A DNA stretch of 64,000 bases from Gadus chalcogrammus. Its lineage: Eukaryota; Chordata; Actinopteri; Gadiformes; Gadidae. The notes below the pieces were generated by a model. That model searched no databases and had not been told where the DNA came from. It saw only the letters and a program-made list of their open reading frames with translations. Shown piece after piece: positions 1 through 10,331 of the stretch (positions are counted from its first letter, which is position 1; each line of letters opens with the position of its first letter). The stretch is from the NCBI RefSeq assembly GCF_026213295.1, contig NC_079419.1, forward strand, positions 26,885,206 to 26,949,205, given 5' to 3'. A program made the position numbers and the translations under genes.

Positions 1-425
1 CAAATCCTCATCGGCACCAATTCATTAGACGTCCTCTATTACAGCTTTGTTGAAAGGCTGATCAAGGCGTGAAACAAAACCCCCGAAGTGGTGCAAGCGG
101 GCAGCACAGTCGTTGTGGAAGGCAGGTCCACATGAGTGGTGCTCACCACGATAAATGGTCATTTGTAGAGGCTGCATCTGTGCCGTCCCTTCCTGGCGGA
201 TTGCTGGTTGCTAGCTCCCTGTGCACCTTACCTGTCAAGCGCCTTTGCTCAATGTCAATCCTGCTGAGGAATGAGACTCAACATGATGTCACCATCCCCC
301 CGAGAACAGTGTTGGCTGAGATTCACGCCGTTCAACAGGTGATGGGAAAGGAGCCATCCGCCGATTTGACCGCTCCTGAAACCAACAAGATGGAATTTGA
401 TTTTGGGGATTCCCCTTTAGAATAG
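1..425 (+). pseudogene. Gypsy copy A protease tail and pre-RT linker
   Basis: The first 45 bases encode a peptide matching the protease end of copy B (QILIGTNSLDVLY here, QLLIGTNTLDVLY in copy B). An in-frame stop and frameshifts follow. A segment beginning LPGGLLVASSLCTLPVKR (about 199-425) matches the linker between protease and RT of copy B (LPGGLLVASCLVTIPAKR). Coding ends abruptly at 425, where a LINE fragment begins. The RT motifs expected next (DYRKLN and the first catalytic Asp region) are missing from this copy. Confidence 0.8.
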
Positions 426-2112
426 AATATAATAGAATAGAAAGCCTTTTATTGTCATTGCACGAGTCAAGTACAACGACATTTTTAGTAAGCTTTCCCA
501 ATTGGTGCATTCGAGAAAATAACTAAATATATAAATAGAACAAGAACAACAGTATACCAAATAGAAATGTAAATAATGTAAAATAAATAATAAAGTAAAA
601 TAAAGTAAAGTACAATACAGCAGTGGGAGGTTAGGGGGGGGTCAGTCAGTCGGGGGTCAGTGCATGTGTGTGTTCAGGGTGGATACAGCTTTTGGGAAGA
701 AGCTGTCTCTGAACCGTGAAGACCTGGTTCTGTTGGACTTATAGCGCCTGCCAGAGGGCATCAGGTCGAACAGGTGAAAGCCAGGGTGGGAGCTGTCCTT
801 TGTGATTCTCTCCGCTCTGCTTAGGCAGCGGGAGATGTATATGTCCTTCAGGGAGGGGAGGGGGCAGCCAGTGATCCTCTGTGCGGTGTTTACCACTCCC
901 TGGAGTTTCTTCCGCTCTGCCTCAGTGCACTGTGAAAACCACACTGAGATACAGAACGTCAGAAGACTCTCGATGGTGGAGCGGTAGAAGGTCACCAGCA
1001 GCTTCTCTCCCACGTTGTTCCTCCTGAGCACCCTGAGGAAGTGAAGCCGCTGCTGAGCCTTCTTGACGACTGCCGCCGTGTTGGCAGTCCAGGAGAGGCC
1101 AGCAGAGATCATGGTGCCCAGGAAGCGGAAGGTGTGGACTCTCTCTACACAGTCACCGTTGATGTAGAGGGAAGCCGGGTCTGCTCTGCTTTTCCTGAAG
1201 TCCAGGATGATCTCCTTAGTTTTTGTGATGTTCAATGCCAGGTTGTTGTCTGAACACCACGATGTTAACTTCAGGATCTCATCCCTGTAGGCAGACTCGT
1301 CTCCCTCTGAGATCAGTCCCACCACCGTTGTGTCGTCCGCGAACTTCACTATGGTGTTGCTGGGGTGGGTGGGACTGCAGTCGAAGGTGTACAGAGAGTA
1401 CAGGAGTGGGCTCAGCACACACCCCTGTGGAGAGCCTGTGCTGAGGGTGCGGGTGGAGAAGTGGGGACCGAGTTTCACCTTCTGGGGTCGATTTGTGAGC
1501 AAGTCACTAATCCAGGAACAGGTGAGCGGGTCGAGACCCAGGGCTGACAGTTTGCAGACCAGGATAGCCGGGATGATGGTGTTGAAGGCTGAGCTGTAGT
1601 CATTGAAGAGCATCCTGACGTAGCTCTCCCGGTGTTCCAGGTGACTCAGCGCAGCATGAAGGGCTATGGCAATGGCGTCCTCGGTGGATCTGTTCGCTCT
1701 GTAAGCGAACAGGTGAGGATCTAAGGTGGGGGCGAGGTAGGCTTTTATGTGGTGTAGGACCAGCCGCTCGAAGCACTTCATAATGATGGGTGTGAGTGCT
1801 ACTGGGCAGTAGTCATTCAGAGTGTCCGGTGCTGATTTCTTGGGTACAGGGATGATGGTGGAGGACTTCAGACAGGCTGGGATGATGGCCTGTGTCAGGG
1901 AGAGGTTGAAAATTGTTGTGAAGACCTGTGAGAGCTGGTCAGCACAGCCCTTGAGGACCTTCCCAGGAAGTCCGTCTGGTCCGGCAGCTTTCCTGGGGTT
2001 GACTCCACTAAGCACACGTCCACATCCTGCACCTGTACAGTCAGTCAGTGGGTGCTGTGAGCTGGTGGGGGCTGGGGTGAAGACTGCGTTCGTGTGCCCC
2101 CTGGGTTTCTGG
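426..2112 (-). mobile_element. 5'-truncated Rex1/Jockey-like LINE
   Basis: A non-LTR retrotransposon in antisense orientation. Its 3' end lies at the low-coordinate side, where short TCTAT-type pentamer repeats (428-443, read as AATAG on the plus strand) form the tail. The body is a 452-codon open RT region. The 5' end is lost near 2112, as usual for target-primed reverse transcription. It sits exactly where copy A coding breaks off, so it helped disrupt that element. The clade call rests on the RT protein pattern (RKAAGPDG start, FADD box); Rex1/Babar is my best guess. Confidence 0.75.
657..2015 (-). CDS. LINE reverse transcriptase (partial, 5' truncated)
   Basis: A 452-codon open frame without internal stops. 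RT landmarks in order: [13 protein letters not shown] at the N-terminal edge, PVPKK, a [10 protein letters not shown] motif, the first catalytic block [11 protein letters not shown] (D followed by SAFNTI), [16 protein letters not shown], the catalytic FADDTTVVG box near residue 225, and a C-terminal region ending [20 protein letters not shown] typical of fish Jockey/Rex1-type LINEs. The apparent start is a GTG within an open frame, so the endonuclease and true start are missing. Absence of stops suggests a fairly recent insertion, but the copy cannot be autonomous. Confidence 0.85.
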   Translation of the reverse strand: MLSGVNPRKAAGPDGLPGKVLKGCADQLSQVFTTIFNLSLTQAIIPACLKSSTIIPVPKKSAPDTLNDYCPVALTPIIMKCFERLVLHHIKAYLAPTLDPHLFAYRANRSTEDAIAIALHAALSHLEHRESYVRMLFNDYSSAFNTIIPAILVCKLSALGLDPLTCSWISDLLTNRPQKVKLGPHFSTRTLSTGSPQGCVLSPLLYSLYTFDCSPTHPSNTIVKFADDTTVVGLISEGDESAYRDEILKLTSWCSDNNLALNITKTKEIILDFRKSRADPASLYINGDCVERVHTFRFLGTMISAGLSWTANTAAVVKKAQQRLHFLRVLRRNNVGEKLLVTFYRSTIESLLTFCISVWFSQCTEAERKKLQGVVNTAQRITGCPLPSLKDIYISRCLSRAERITKDSSHPGFHLFDLMPSGRRYKSNRTRSSRFRDSFFPKAVSTLNTHMH

Positions 2113-2116
2113 GAAT

Positions 2117-2475
2117 TTAATACATTTACATTTAGGGCATTTAGCAGACGCTTTTATCCAAAGCGACTTACAATAAGTACATTTGTCATAAGAAGTGCAT
2201 CAATATATCGCTGTCGGTACAGAAAGGATGTTCATAGAACCAAGTGCAAGTACCACAATCGCTAGGTCAATCAAAGTGTTACAGCCATGATAGCAGCTAC
2301 TGCAGTTGCTACACAGTTAAGTACTACAATACAATACAATACAATACAATACAATACAATACAATACAATACAATACAATACAGTGTACAGTGGTGGCCA
2401 GAAGGGGAGAACAGGTGAGTCTTGAGTCTTTTTCGGAAGATAGTGAGCGACTTTGCGGTCCTGAGAGCGCTAATA
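2117..2475 (-). mobile_element. L2-like LINE 3' fragment
   Basis: On the minus strand, 2480 down to about 2385 encodes the typical C-terminus of an L2-type RT protein (LTIFRKRLKTHLFSPSG). An ACAAT pentamer run and then a widespread teleost dispersed 3' sequence follow, including the well-known GCATTTAGCAGACGCTTTTA block near 2139-2158. Gypsy RT coding resumes right after this fragment. It therefore appears to be a separate short LINE insertion next to the Rex1-like one. Confidence 0.6.
2326..2382. repeat. (ACAAT)n microsatellite
   Basis: About eleven uninterrupted copies of the pentamer ACAAT, inside the 3' part of the L2-like fragment. Confidence 0.95.
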
Positions 2476-2476
2476 G

Positions 2477-2935
2477 AATGCCACAGGGGGTTACCAACGC
2501 GCCAAATACGTTTCAGGGATTGATGGAGAGATGTGTGGGAGATCTCAACCGCAAGGAGGCGATGGTCTTCATCGACGATCTCATAATCTTCTCGGACACC
2601 TTGGAGCAACATGAGTCAAGATTACTACAGGTCCTTAACCGACTTAAAGAGTATGGGTTAAAATTGTCATCAGAAAAATTTAAGTTTTTCCAAACCTCCG
2701 TTAAGTATCTTGGTCATATTGTCTCCCAGCACGGGGTTGAGACGGATCCACAGAAGATCGAAGCCTTAAAGACCTGGCCAGTACCCGAGAACCTCAAACA
2801 GCTGCGTTCCTTCCTGGGCTTTTCTGGGTACTACAGACGGTTTGTGAGGAACTATTCAAAGATCACCAAACCTCTAAATGACCTCACAGCAGGGTACCCA
2901 CCTCTCAGGAAAAACAATCAAGAAAGAGGAAAAAC
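2477..2935 (+). pseudogene. Gypsy copy A reverse transcriptase (C-terminal half)
   Basis: Open frame beginning MPQGVTNAPNTFQGLMERC, followed by the catalytic VFIDDLIIFS box, then KYLGHIVSQ.GVETDP and LRSFLGFSGYYRRFVRNYSK, the Ty3/Gypsy RT fingers-to-thumb order. The N-terminal RT motifs are gone, lost at the LINE insertions. Downstream of AGYPPLRK a frameshift separates RT from RNase H. The catalytic FIDD is intact here, whereas copy B has lost exactly this block. Confidence 0.9.
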
Positions 2936-3004
2936 TCACCTGTACTTGATCCGAAGGAATCCTTTGGGAAGAGGTTTCAGAATGCCAAGGAGCATTCGAG
3001 GAGA

Positions 3005-3440
3005 TCATTGAGAAGCTAACCACCGCACCTGTCTTAGGATTTGCAGACCCTAAACTTCCATACGTCCTTCACACTGATGCAAGCACGACAGGGCTTGGTG
3101 CGGCTTTGTATCAAGAACAAGAAGGACGGGTGAGGCCTATCACTTTCGCAAGCAGAGGATTGACGAAGAGTGAGGCGAAATACCCTGCTCATAAATTGGA
3201 ATTCCTCGCTCTAAAGTGGGCTGTCACTGCTAAGTTTGGTGATTACTTGTATGGTACCGACTTCACTGTTGTCACTGACAGTAATCCCTTACATCCTGAC
3301 CACCGCGAAGTTGGATGCCACGAGTTACAGGTGACTGTCCGCTCCATCGACATACAACTTCAAGCTCCAGTATAGAGCAGGAACTCAGAATCAAGATGCA
3401 GACGGACTCTCTCGTCGACCACATGGGGAACTCCGGGATG
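3005..3440 (+). pseudogene. Gypsy copy A RNase H
   Basis: After a frameshift the RNase H domain follows: LHTDASTTGLGAALYQEQEG (first catalytic Asp in TDAS), ITFASRGLTKSEAKYPAHKL with the catalytic Glu region, LEFLALKWAV, and VVTDSNPL with the next catalytic Asp. Another frameshift after SNPL separates the final LQYRAGTQNQDADGLSRRP-like end. All parts align in order with copy B. Confidence 0.85.
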
Positions 3441-3961
3441 ATGCTGTGTCAAGGAAAGAGCGTGAAAGGATTGAACAGTTCACTCTACATTGCCTGAAGG
3501 ATCAGGAGACTCCAGATGTTGTTCTTCCAGATGTAGTGAAGGCCATATGTGAGAGACATGATGTTGAGTGGTCTCATAGAAACTCCACATGTCCATCAGT
3601 CACACTTGTCGAGTCTCTTGCCATCCATTCCGATGCTCTGCCCAGTGGTTTCTAGCAGGAAGATGATCATGGACTCCCTGTGATTGGTCATTGGACTGAA
3701 GAGGATATAAGGGCAAAGCAATGAGCTGATCCTGATCTCAGAGTGGTCATCGAGCACGAGGAGTCTGGAGACATGCCTTCACCCACCCTGAGACAAGAGC
3801 TTCCAGAACTTTGGTTGTGGCTCCGAGAATGGAAACGTCTAGAGTTGAGAGATGGAGTGTTATACAGGGCACGGCAAGAACATGGACGAGTCACACACCA
3901 GCTTGTTCTACCAGCTGAACTTAGAGCCACAGCACTAAGAGGCCTACATGATGATCTAGGT
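3440..3961 (+). pseudogene. Gypsy copy A RNase H-integrase linker
   Basis: Segments such as DVVLPDVVKAICERHDVEW (3446-3655 frame) and LPELWLWLREWKRLELRDGV (3743-3960) match the same linker in copy B in the same order. In-frame stops near 3654 and 3722 break it. It ends at a hAT MITE whose 8-bp target duplication lies at 3954-3961; coding resumes at 4924 with the integrase zinc-binding region. Confidence 0.8.
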
Positions 3962-4915
3962 CAGGGGTTTTCAAAGTGTGAGAGAGTGAGCCCCCCCTCA
4001 GAGAAAAAAATTCAGCTGAGCCCCCCCCCCCCCCAATTTTTTTTTCTAAATACCTGTGTTTTGAAAGCTATTTTAATTATTTGACACATTTCAAACATCT
4101 CTGATCATAATTTTAAAACATTTGAAACAAATTTTTTAACATATTTTTTAAACATATTTCTGAAACATTACATCTTTTTGCGTTTTTAAACAACAAAATG
4201 TAACAACTTTATCTAAGCATGTTTAGCTTAACCTTTGTTAAATACATTTGAACATCTTAATCTGTGTAAACTGCCAGTTTACAGATTCATTCAGGGTCCC
4301 CGACTCTGAATTTTCTGAGTCGAATCAGATCTGCTTTTTCAGTCCAGAGATTCGACTATTCGGCGGGGTTTGTTTACCGGCGTTGCTATGGTGACCTCAA
4401 TTATTATAACCAACTGAAAACGACGCCGGTTTGAAACTAAAACTGTGATTCTGAAAAAAGTATAAATGCTATCAAAATTCCGTTTCGATTGTATTGAAGA
4501 TACAAGTGTGTAGATTTGTTTAATGGTTTGAACGATGGTAAACGGTTGAAAAAGGAATGAGTTACGATGTCTAGAAGTAGGTGTATCAGAATGGGATGAC
4601 GTCTTCAATGAAAACAGCTGAAAACGAAGCAGTATGAAACTAAAACTGTGATTCTGAAGACATTTTAAATTATATCGAAATTCTGTTTCGATATTATTGA
4701 AGATACAAGTGTGTAGATTTGTTAAATGGTTTGCACGAAGATAAACTGTTGAAAATTGATTTAGTTATGTCACTTCTACAGTTGAAGTACGACTGATGAT
4801 TTGAATCATCGTCTTTCAGGGTTTTCTTCTGGTTTATTTTTTCTCACGTCGCGCCCCCCCTGAAGAACTCTGGCGCCCCCCAGGGGGGGCGCGCCCCACA
4901 GTTTGAAAACCACTG
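3962..4915. mobile_element. Non-autonomous hAT element (MITE) with 8-bp TSD
   Basis: 954-bp insertion flanked by the exact 8-bp duplication ATCTAGGT (3954-3961 and 4916-4923). Its ends are imperfect inverted repeats, CAGGGGTTTTCAAAGTGTG on the left and CAGTGGTTTTCAAACTGTG read inward from the right. Both match the Charlie-like hAT pattern CAGTGGTT.TCAAA. The interior has poly-C/poly-T runs and a partial internal repeat (about 4383-4520 versus 4615-4760, each with CTAAAACTGTGATTCTGAA) but no transposase. Removing the insert and one duplication joins the flanking Gypsy frame (HDDLG / LGHLGIERT). Confidence 0.95.
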
Positions 4916-4923
4916 ATCTAGGT

Positions 4924-5440
4924 CATCTAGGCATAGAGCGGACCCTCAACCTCGTGAGGTCACGATTCTATTGGCCTAGAATGTCAGTAAATGTAGAGCA
5001 GAAGATCAAAATGTGTGAACGTTTTGTGTAACATCAAGGCTAGCAGGCCCTTGGAGCTGGTCTGCATGGACTGCATTCCAACTCGAAACCAAAAGGCGCA
5101 GACTGTGGCTAAGTTTTTATGGGAAAACTTTCTGGTGCATTATGGATTTCCGGAAAGGCTTCTGAGTGACCAGGGTCCAGATTTTGAATCTCGCACCATA
5201 AAAGAACTGTGCTCCATCGCTGGTATTCAGAAGGTCAGGACTACCCCTTACCACCCCAGGGGGAATCCAGTGGAGAGATTCAATAGGACCCTCCTCCAGA
5301 TGCTGGGCACTCTGGAAAATAAGGACAAGTCTCATTGGAGGGAGTTTGTCAAGCCTCTAGTGCACGCCTATAACTGCACACGGAATGACGTGACCGGATT
5401 CAGTCCCTACAAACTAATGTTCGGCAGACAATCCAGTTGA
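4924..5440 (+). pseudogene. Gypsy copy A integrase zinc-binding region and catalytic core
   Basis: HLGIERTLNLVRSRFYWPRM (integrase N-terminal region) is followed by IKASRPLELVCMD (first core Asp), then by a deletion of about 30 residues present in copy B. Next come FPERLLSDQGPDFES (second Asp in SDQG), TTPYHPRGNPVERFNRTLLQ (catalytic Glu in VERFN) and SPYKLMFGRQ. The DDE triad residues are visible, but the deletion and an upstream frameshift inactivate it. Confidence 0.9.
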
Positions 5441-5441
5441 T

Positions 5442-6107
5442 TTGGCGTTTGGTCTACCTTCCAGCCGTGAACCCAAGTCACATTCCCAGTATGTGCATGA
5501 CTTAAAGGGCCGCCTAGAGGAAAGCTACCGAGTCGCCACAGAGAATGCCTCAAAGACAGCTGAGCGTAACAAGCAGCGGTTTGACAGGAGAGTTGTTGAG
5601 TCCACTCTTGAAACAGGAGATCGTGTCCTTGTGAGGAATGTTCGGATAAGAGGGAAACACAAGTTGGCCGATAAATGGGAACCAGACATTCACATAGTGG
5701 TCAAACGTGCTGGTGACCTACCTGTGTACACTGTCAAACCAGAGGGAAAAGATGGACCACTTCGCACCTTGCACCGTGACCTCTTGCTGCCGTGTGGGTT
5801 CTTACCTGTGGCTGAGCCCGAGCAACCTCCGAAGCAGACTATCAACAGACCTAGAACAAGGAGACAGTCGAGAATGGAAGTCACAGCTGAGTCTGAGGTG
5901 GCAGATGATAATTCAGAGTCAGAAGACAATGACTACTATTGCTACTTACCTAGAGAGACACTGAATACTGACTTTATTGAAACACAGATTCTGACCCGGC
6001 CAGAGACAGTACCTGCAAGGGAAAGACATGTCGGAGAGACAAAACAACCAACCCTGTCTCCAGTTGTTTGGCTTCCTGCTCCTGCCGACCTGGAAAAAAA
6101 GACATAG
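5442..6107 (+). pseudogene. Gypsy copy A integrase C-terminal domain
   Basis: 221-codon open frame: a basic helical segment (AERNKQRFDRRV), an SH3-like GPY/F-type stretch (LETGDRVLVRNVRIRGKHKL, DKWEPDIHIVVKRAGDLPVY), LRTLHRDLLLPCGF, then a charged tail rich in Glu and Asp. A frameshift near 5436 separates it from the core. It lacks a chromodomain, unlike the element at 14.4 kb. Confidence 0.85.
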
Positions 6108-6164
6108 ACATTAATCATTGAGAAACAGGACAGAGAAAAGAGACGTGCACCTGAAAGAGAGACA

Positions 6165-6803
6165 GTGCAGCGGATACCTGTGGAGATCATTCCATCCAAA
6201 TCAGAGAAACTTCCAGCTTTCGGGGATGACACCCCAAATGAGCCAAGCTCTGACAGATCAAACTGTTTTGGATGGAGAGGAACCTCAGCAGTTGTTGATC
6301 CAGAGGCTGAGGTCACCTCAAGGCACAGAGAAGCTCATCCCCCCAAAGTGAGAAGAGTTCTGTTTGGAAACTCTCAGGACGCCCCCTCTGACATTTCAAG
6401 ACAAGAGGATGAGACCTTACCTGTCCAGTCGAGCATGTCGGAGTCTCCCTCAGAACCAAACATTATGGATGGAAGCCTTCCTGTTTTCTCAGACCTGTCA
6501 TTCAGTGACAGCCGCAAGGACAAAGGATGCTTTGTCAACAAACCTTGTGAGGACATGTCAGTGAACAGGACCAATGGGGAAACAGCAGCTGGGACATCTG
6601 GAAGAACAATCTCTCCAGTCATCATGGGAGAGAGTGAGAGTGACAATGTTCCCAGACGTTCCCAGAGGCATAGAGAACAACCTGAACGACTACAGTATGG
6701 TCAACCGGGAAATCCCTTTCTGTCCAGAGTCCAGTCACTTTTTCCACCTTGCTTTGGCCAACTCACTCCAGAACCATGGCTATGCAGACACCCCCCTAAG
6801 TAA
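6165..6803 (+). pseudogene. Gypsy copy A C-terminal extension of Pol
   Basis: Low-complexity acidic and Ser-rich continuation of the pol product after a frameshift near 6107. Its end VPRRSQRHREQPERLQYGQP is the usual last conserved stretch of this Gypsy type. No signal peptide or membrane segment is seen, so I do not call an env gene. The stop at about 6801 is followed by about 55 bases up to the polypurine tract. Confidence 0.65.
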
Positions 6804-6855
6804 CCCCAAGGCCAATTCATAGTCATGAGGGTGTAATGGGACATACACACCTTTA

Positions 6856-6866
6856 GAAGGGGAGGA
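6856..6866 (+). other. Polypurine tract of Gypsy copy A
   Basis: AGAAGGGGAGGA immediately upstream of TGTAAC, the expected position for the plus-strand primer next to the 3' LTR. Confidence 0.75.
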
Positions 6867-8122
6867 TGTAACCCAGGTTACTAGGCCCTTATCAGAAGTC
6901 CAGTTTCAGTTTATTGATTAGATCAATAAATTAATAAGATAGATAAGATAAATAAATAAATAAATAGGGTTTGATTTAAATAACCTTCCATAAAATGAAT
7001 AGGATTTATGATTGAAATCTTAAATATGTCAATAAATAGATTAAAAAGATTAATATACACAAGGTTATTTATATCTGTTTAAAAATAATATTTTGTTTAT
7101 TTCAAGTGTGGCGAATGTGCCTTTCTCAAAGTGTACAAGATTCGGGTGACATGAGGAGTTCACGTAAGGCAACGTAGCGTAACCAATCAGACACCGTCAA
7201 GGTGTACGTGCCGTTTATCTCTCTCTCTGCCGGACCGTTGTCGAGGTGGCGGCATGCAAACTTTTTCTTGAAGAAAATTATTGTTTGCGTGAGAGAGCCA
7301 GATATATCCCAACGTTTTGAGTTATTATCGGCGGCGCAGAGAACAAAGCTTTTTTTGTTGTTGCCGTGGGTTGATTAGCGGACCTTGTTTGTGACGGAAA
7401 CGAAGGAGAACGTGAGTTGGTTATTAGCAACTATAGCGTTAGCTCATGCCATTAGCAACATGTACTTCGTTACATATTACTGAACTCCCGTGTCCCTGTC
7501 TCTTCAAAAGCGGAACCTGGACTGATGAGAGCTGTGTATTCTGCCTTGTACCCGGAGTGTGTGTGTGTATGTGATGCTTGAGCCTCTGGTGAGTAAACTT
7601 TATTGATGTTCGTCTGATGAACAGAGTTGAAGTGTGCATCTGTTAATGTTAATGTGGATTAATGGGGCATTAATTTCATGTATGTTGTTTTAAAAATGTT
7701 TTATATTACGGTGTTTTAGTTACATTACCCCCACTCTGTGTTTAATCTGAGAGTGAGCGGCGGTAGAAAAAGGAAAAGTAAAGGAGATGAACGGAAAGAA
7801 ATGTTCAGCCATTTGCCTCATGTTAATGTTGAGAAATGTGTTAAAAAGTAATTAAGATGATTATTAGAAAACAATGTACAAGTATAAATATGTGTGTTAA
7901 TATGCATTTATTTACATTTAAAAGTATAGTTTATTTATATGAATATTATAGTAACCCTTTTTCTGGCCTTTAAAGTCTGGGTTTTTGCTTTGTATGGATT
8001 CCTGAATGAGATCTGCATGAAGATTCTTCTCCCGCTGGGAGTTCTCCCATCTCTGTAGAGGTAGTGGGGAACCTCAGTGGTAGTGGCGAGCTACCCAAAC
8101 CAAGGACTGTTATTTTGTTACA
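6867..8122 (+). repeat. 3' LTR of Gypsy copy A (about 1.26 kb)
   Basis: Starts TGTAAC right after the polypurine tract and ends GTTACA, a 6-bp inverted terminal pair. It contains AT-rich blocks, a polypyrimidine run at about 7213-7230 and no long frame. The 5' LTR is outside the window, so the right boundary rests on the terminal pair alone and could be off. No 5-bp duplication can be checked. Confidence 0.55.
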
Positions 8123-8395
8123 AAGATTCTGATTTTCCCAGTGGCTGGATGTATTGAGAAACTGTGGTTGATATCTCATGTTTTTTCATTTATTATTTTT
8201 ATTTTACTTCTTTAAATTCACACAATATAGCTCTTAAAAACGTACCTATTGATTGTGTGAGTCCTTTACTCTGTCACTCAATGCATATTGCTAATACCCC
8301 TTTCTCCTACAGCGATCTAGACTTCAGATTTTCTGGCCCACGAGTTAATTAATGCACTGATAAATATATTTGTATCTCCCATTCTTTACCATTGA
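8123..8395. other. Junction segment, no feature recognised
   Basis: AT-rich sequence between the end of the copy A LTR and the truncated 3' end of copy B. No ORF, inverted repeat or known repeat stands out. It may be remnant LTR or internal sequence of either element. Confidence 0.4.
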
Positions 8396-8398
8396 TGG

Positions 8399-9097
8399 TT
8401 AGAGCTGATGCTGGTTACACAAGGCTGGATTCTGCGACTTCTTTGTCATACCTGAGTTTGTTGCGCTCAGCAGATTTTGAGCATTTTTGCTTAAAAGTGC
8501 ATAGCTCTCTTTCAGGCGATTTTTCAGGTTTTGCACATACTGGGAATAGGACAGAGAATGATCATTAACAGGGAGTGCAAACACTGAGTCAGCAGGGATC
8601 CTCGGCCGCCTACCAAACATAAGCTCATAAGGAGCCTGTGACCTCTCCCTGTGACCTCGTGTTTAGTGCAGTTGTAAGAGTGAACGAGGGGCTTCACATA
8701 ATCCCGCCAGTGAGAGTTATCCTTGTTGTTTAGAGTGCCCAACATCTGCAACAGTGTTCTGTTGAAGCGCTCGACCGGGTTTCCTTTAGGATGATATGGA
8801 GTCGTCCTTGTCTTATGTATTCCTGCCATTTCACAGAGCTCTTTTATGGTTCGTGACTCAAAATCTGGGCCCTGATCACTATGGAGCGTCACTGGAAACC
8901 CTTAATGTACTATGAAATTGTCCCATAAACATTTGGCAACCATGCATGCTTTCTGATTAGGGGTTGGTATGGCAAGGGAATATTTGGTAAAGTGATCTGT
9001 TATTACCAATATATCCTTTGTGTTACTCCTATCGGGTTCAACACTCAGAAAGTCCATGCAGACCAACTCCAATGGCCTACTGGACTTTATATTGACC
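8399..9097 (-). pseudogene. Gypsy copy B integrase core and start of C-terminal domain
   Basis: NIKSSRPLELVCMDFLSVEP (first Asp), VITDHFTKYSLAIPTPNQKA, then across a frameshift HSDQGPDFESRTIKELC (second Asp), TTPYHPKGNPVERFNRT (catalytic Glu) and YVKPLVHSYNCTKHEVTG. A further frame shift leads to MFGRRPRIPADSVFALPV and a helical stretch that stops at about 8402. The first segment contains the 26 residues missing from copy A. Frameshifts near 8895 and 8640 make it a pseudogene. Confidence 0.85.
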
Positions 9098-9159
9098 ATA
9101 ACTGCACACGGAATGACGTGACCGGATTCAGTCACTACAAACTAATGTTCGGCAGACAA
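9098..9159 (+). other. 62-bp inverted integrase fragment copied into copy B
   Basis: This stretch matches 5370-5431 of copy A at 61 of 62 positions and is in plus orientation, whereas the surrounding copy B integrase is on the minus strand. It replaces the codons between the zinc-binding region (CNRCVRRKTPAHK) and NIKSSRPLEL. It is a short templated insertion in inverted orientation, from copy A or a close relative. Confidence 0.85.
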
Positions 9160-9740
9160 GACTTGTGTGCTGGAGTTTTCCTGCGCACACAACGGTTGCA
9201 TGTTTTAATTTTCTCCTCAACTGTTGACAACATTTTTGGCCAATAGAATCTTGCTCTCACTAAATCAAAAGTTTGCTCCACACCGAGATGACCCATGTCG
9301 TTATGTAAGCTTTTGAGCACTGATTCTCTCAAATCTTTTAGCAATACCAGCTGATGAGTGGTAGTGTTGTGGCTTTGTCTTTTTCTGTATAAAACTCCAT
9401 CTATGAGTTCGAACTTTTTTAATTCTCTCAACAGGAAAACAACCTCAGGAAGCTCTTTCCTCAACGTAGGTGCAGGTGATTCACCGGTTTTTATCTGAAT
9501 TATTATTTCCCTGATGCTGGGATCTGCATTTTGCTTCTCTGATAATTCAGCGAGTAAAAAGGTGGAGGCAAGTGGCAAACCATGGTCATGCTCATCTTGG
9601 AAACTAAGGGGCAAAACATCAGCATTGAGTGCCAGGGACTCAACTAATGCAATACAATGACCCAGGGAGCCAGACTCCTCAGCCACAGAGTAAACATCGT
9701 GCCTTTCACAGATGGCTTTGACCACCTCTGGCAGAACCAT
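9160..9740 (-). pseudogene. Gypsy copy B linker and integrase zinc-binding region
   Basis: Open frame from VLPEVVKAICERHDVYSVAE through LHNDMGHLGVEQTFDLVRAR, FYWPKMLSTVEEKIKTCNRC and VRRK. The HHCC pattern of the integrase N-terminal domain is visible: His of LHNDMGH and LGV, with CNRC as the Cys pair. This is the intact equivalent of the copy A region split by the hAT MITE. Confidence 0.85.
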
Positions 9741-9780
9741 CTCAGAGCTCTCAACGTCAGAAAGGTGATTGGCAGCAAAC

Positions 9781-10290
9781 TTACTGATCCTTTCTTGTTC
9801 TTTTTGGGAAGCATAGCATTAGTTCACTGTGTGGTCGCCTTGACAGAGCGTCTGCATCTATATTCTGCTTCCCAGCCCTAAACTGCAGCTTAAACGAAAA
9901 GGTGGAAAGCGCTGACAGCCACCTATAACAAGTGGCATTGAGTTTGGCGGTAGTCAAAATGTAGTTAAGGGGGTTACTGTCAGTGACGACGGTGAAATTA
10001 GCCCCATATAGATAGTCGCAAAAAAAAATTGTTACGGACCACTTGGGTGCTAAAAACTCTAACTTGTGGGCTGGATACCGAGCCTCACTTTTAGACAACC
10101 CTCTACTCGCAAAAGCTACAGCCCTCAGCTTACCGTCTTGCTGTTGATATAGAGCTGCACCTAACCCAGTAGTACTTGCATCTGTGTGAAGCAGATATGG
10201 CAGTTTAGGGTTCGCAAATCCTAGAACAGGGGCTGAAGTGAGCTTTTCGATTATTGAATCGAATGTCCAACGTTTGTGTCCAACGTTCAC
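9781..10290 (-). pseudogene. Gypsy copy B RNase H
   Basis: 169-codon frame with LLHTDASTTGLGAALYQQQD, VAFASRGLSKSEARYPAHKL, VVTDSNPLNYILTTAKL, WLSALSTFSFKLQFRAGKQ and NIDADALSRRP: the complete Gypsy RNase H with its catalytic acidic residues. It is cut from the RT by a frameshift near 10330. Confidence 0.9.
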
Positions 10291-10331
10291 AAAAAAATCT
10301 CTTTGGGTTGATAATACTGAGCAGAGTTAAC

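Larger units (their letters stand above)
1..8122 (+). mobile_element. Ty3/Gypsy LTR retrotransposon, copy A (3' part)
   Basis: The 5' LTR, gag and most of the protease lie outside the window. Reading along the plus strand come the end of the protease, a pre-RT linker, RT, RNase H, integrase, an acidic C-terminal extension, a polypurine tract and the 3' LTR, the usual Ty3/Gypsy order. The element is dead: the protease-RT junction was replaced by two LINE fragments, a hAT MITE splits the RNase H-integrase linker, and frameshifts and a deletion break the integrase. The protein resembles copy B at 8.4-19.4 kb, so both belong to one family. That family's gag (seen in copy B) resembles PNMA/ZCCHC12-type gag. 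Confidence 0.9.

Noticed and set aside
1235..1599. Plus-strand frames across 1.2-1.6 kb
   Set aside because: They are shadows of the 452-codon LINE RT on the minus strand.
6165..6803. Gypsy copy A env-like third ORF
   Set aside because: It is hydrophilic throughout with no signal or membrane segments, and is better read as a C-terminal extension of the pol product.
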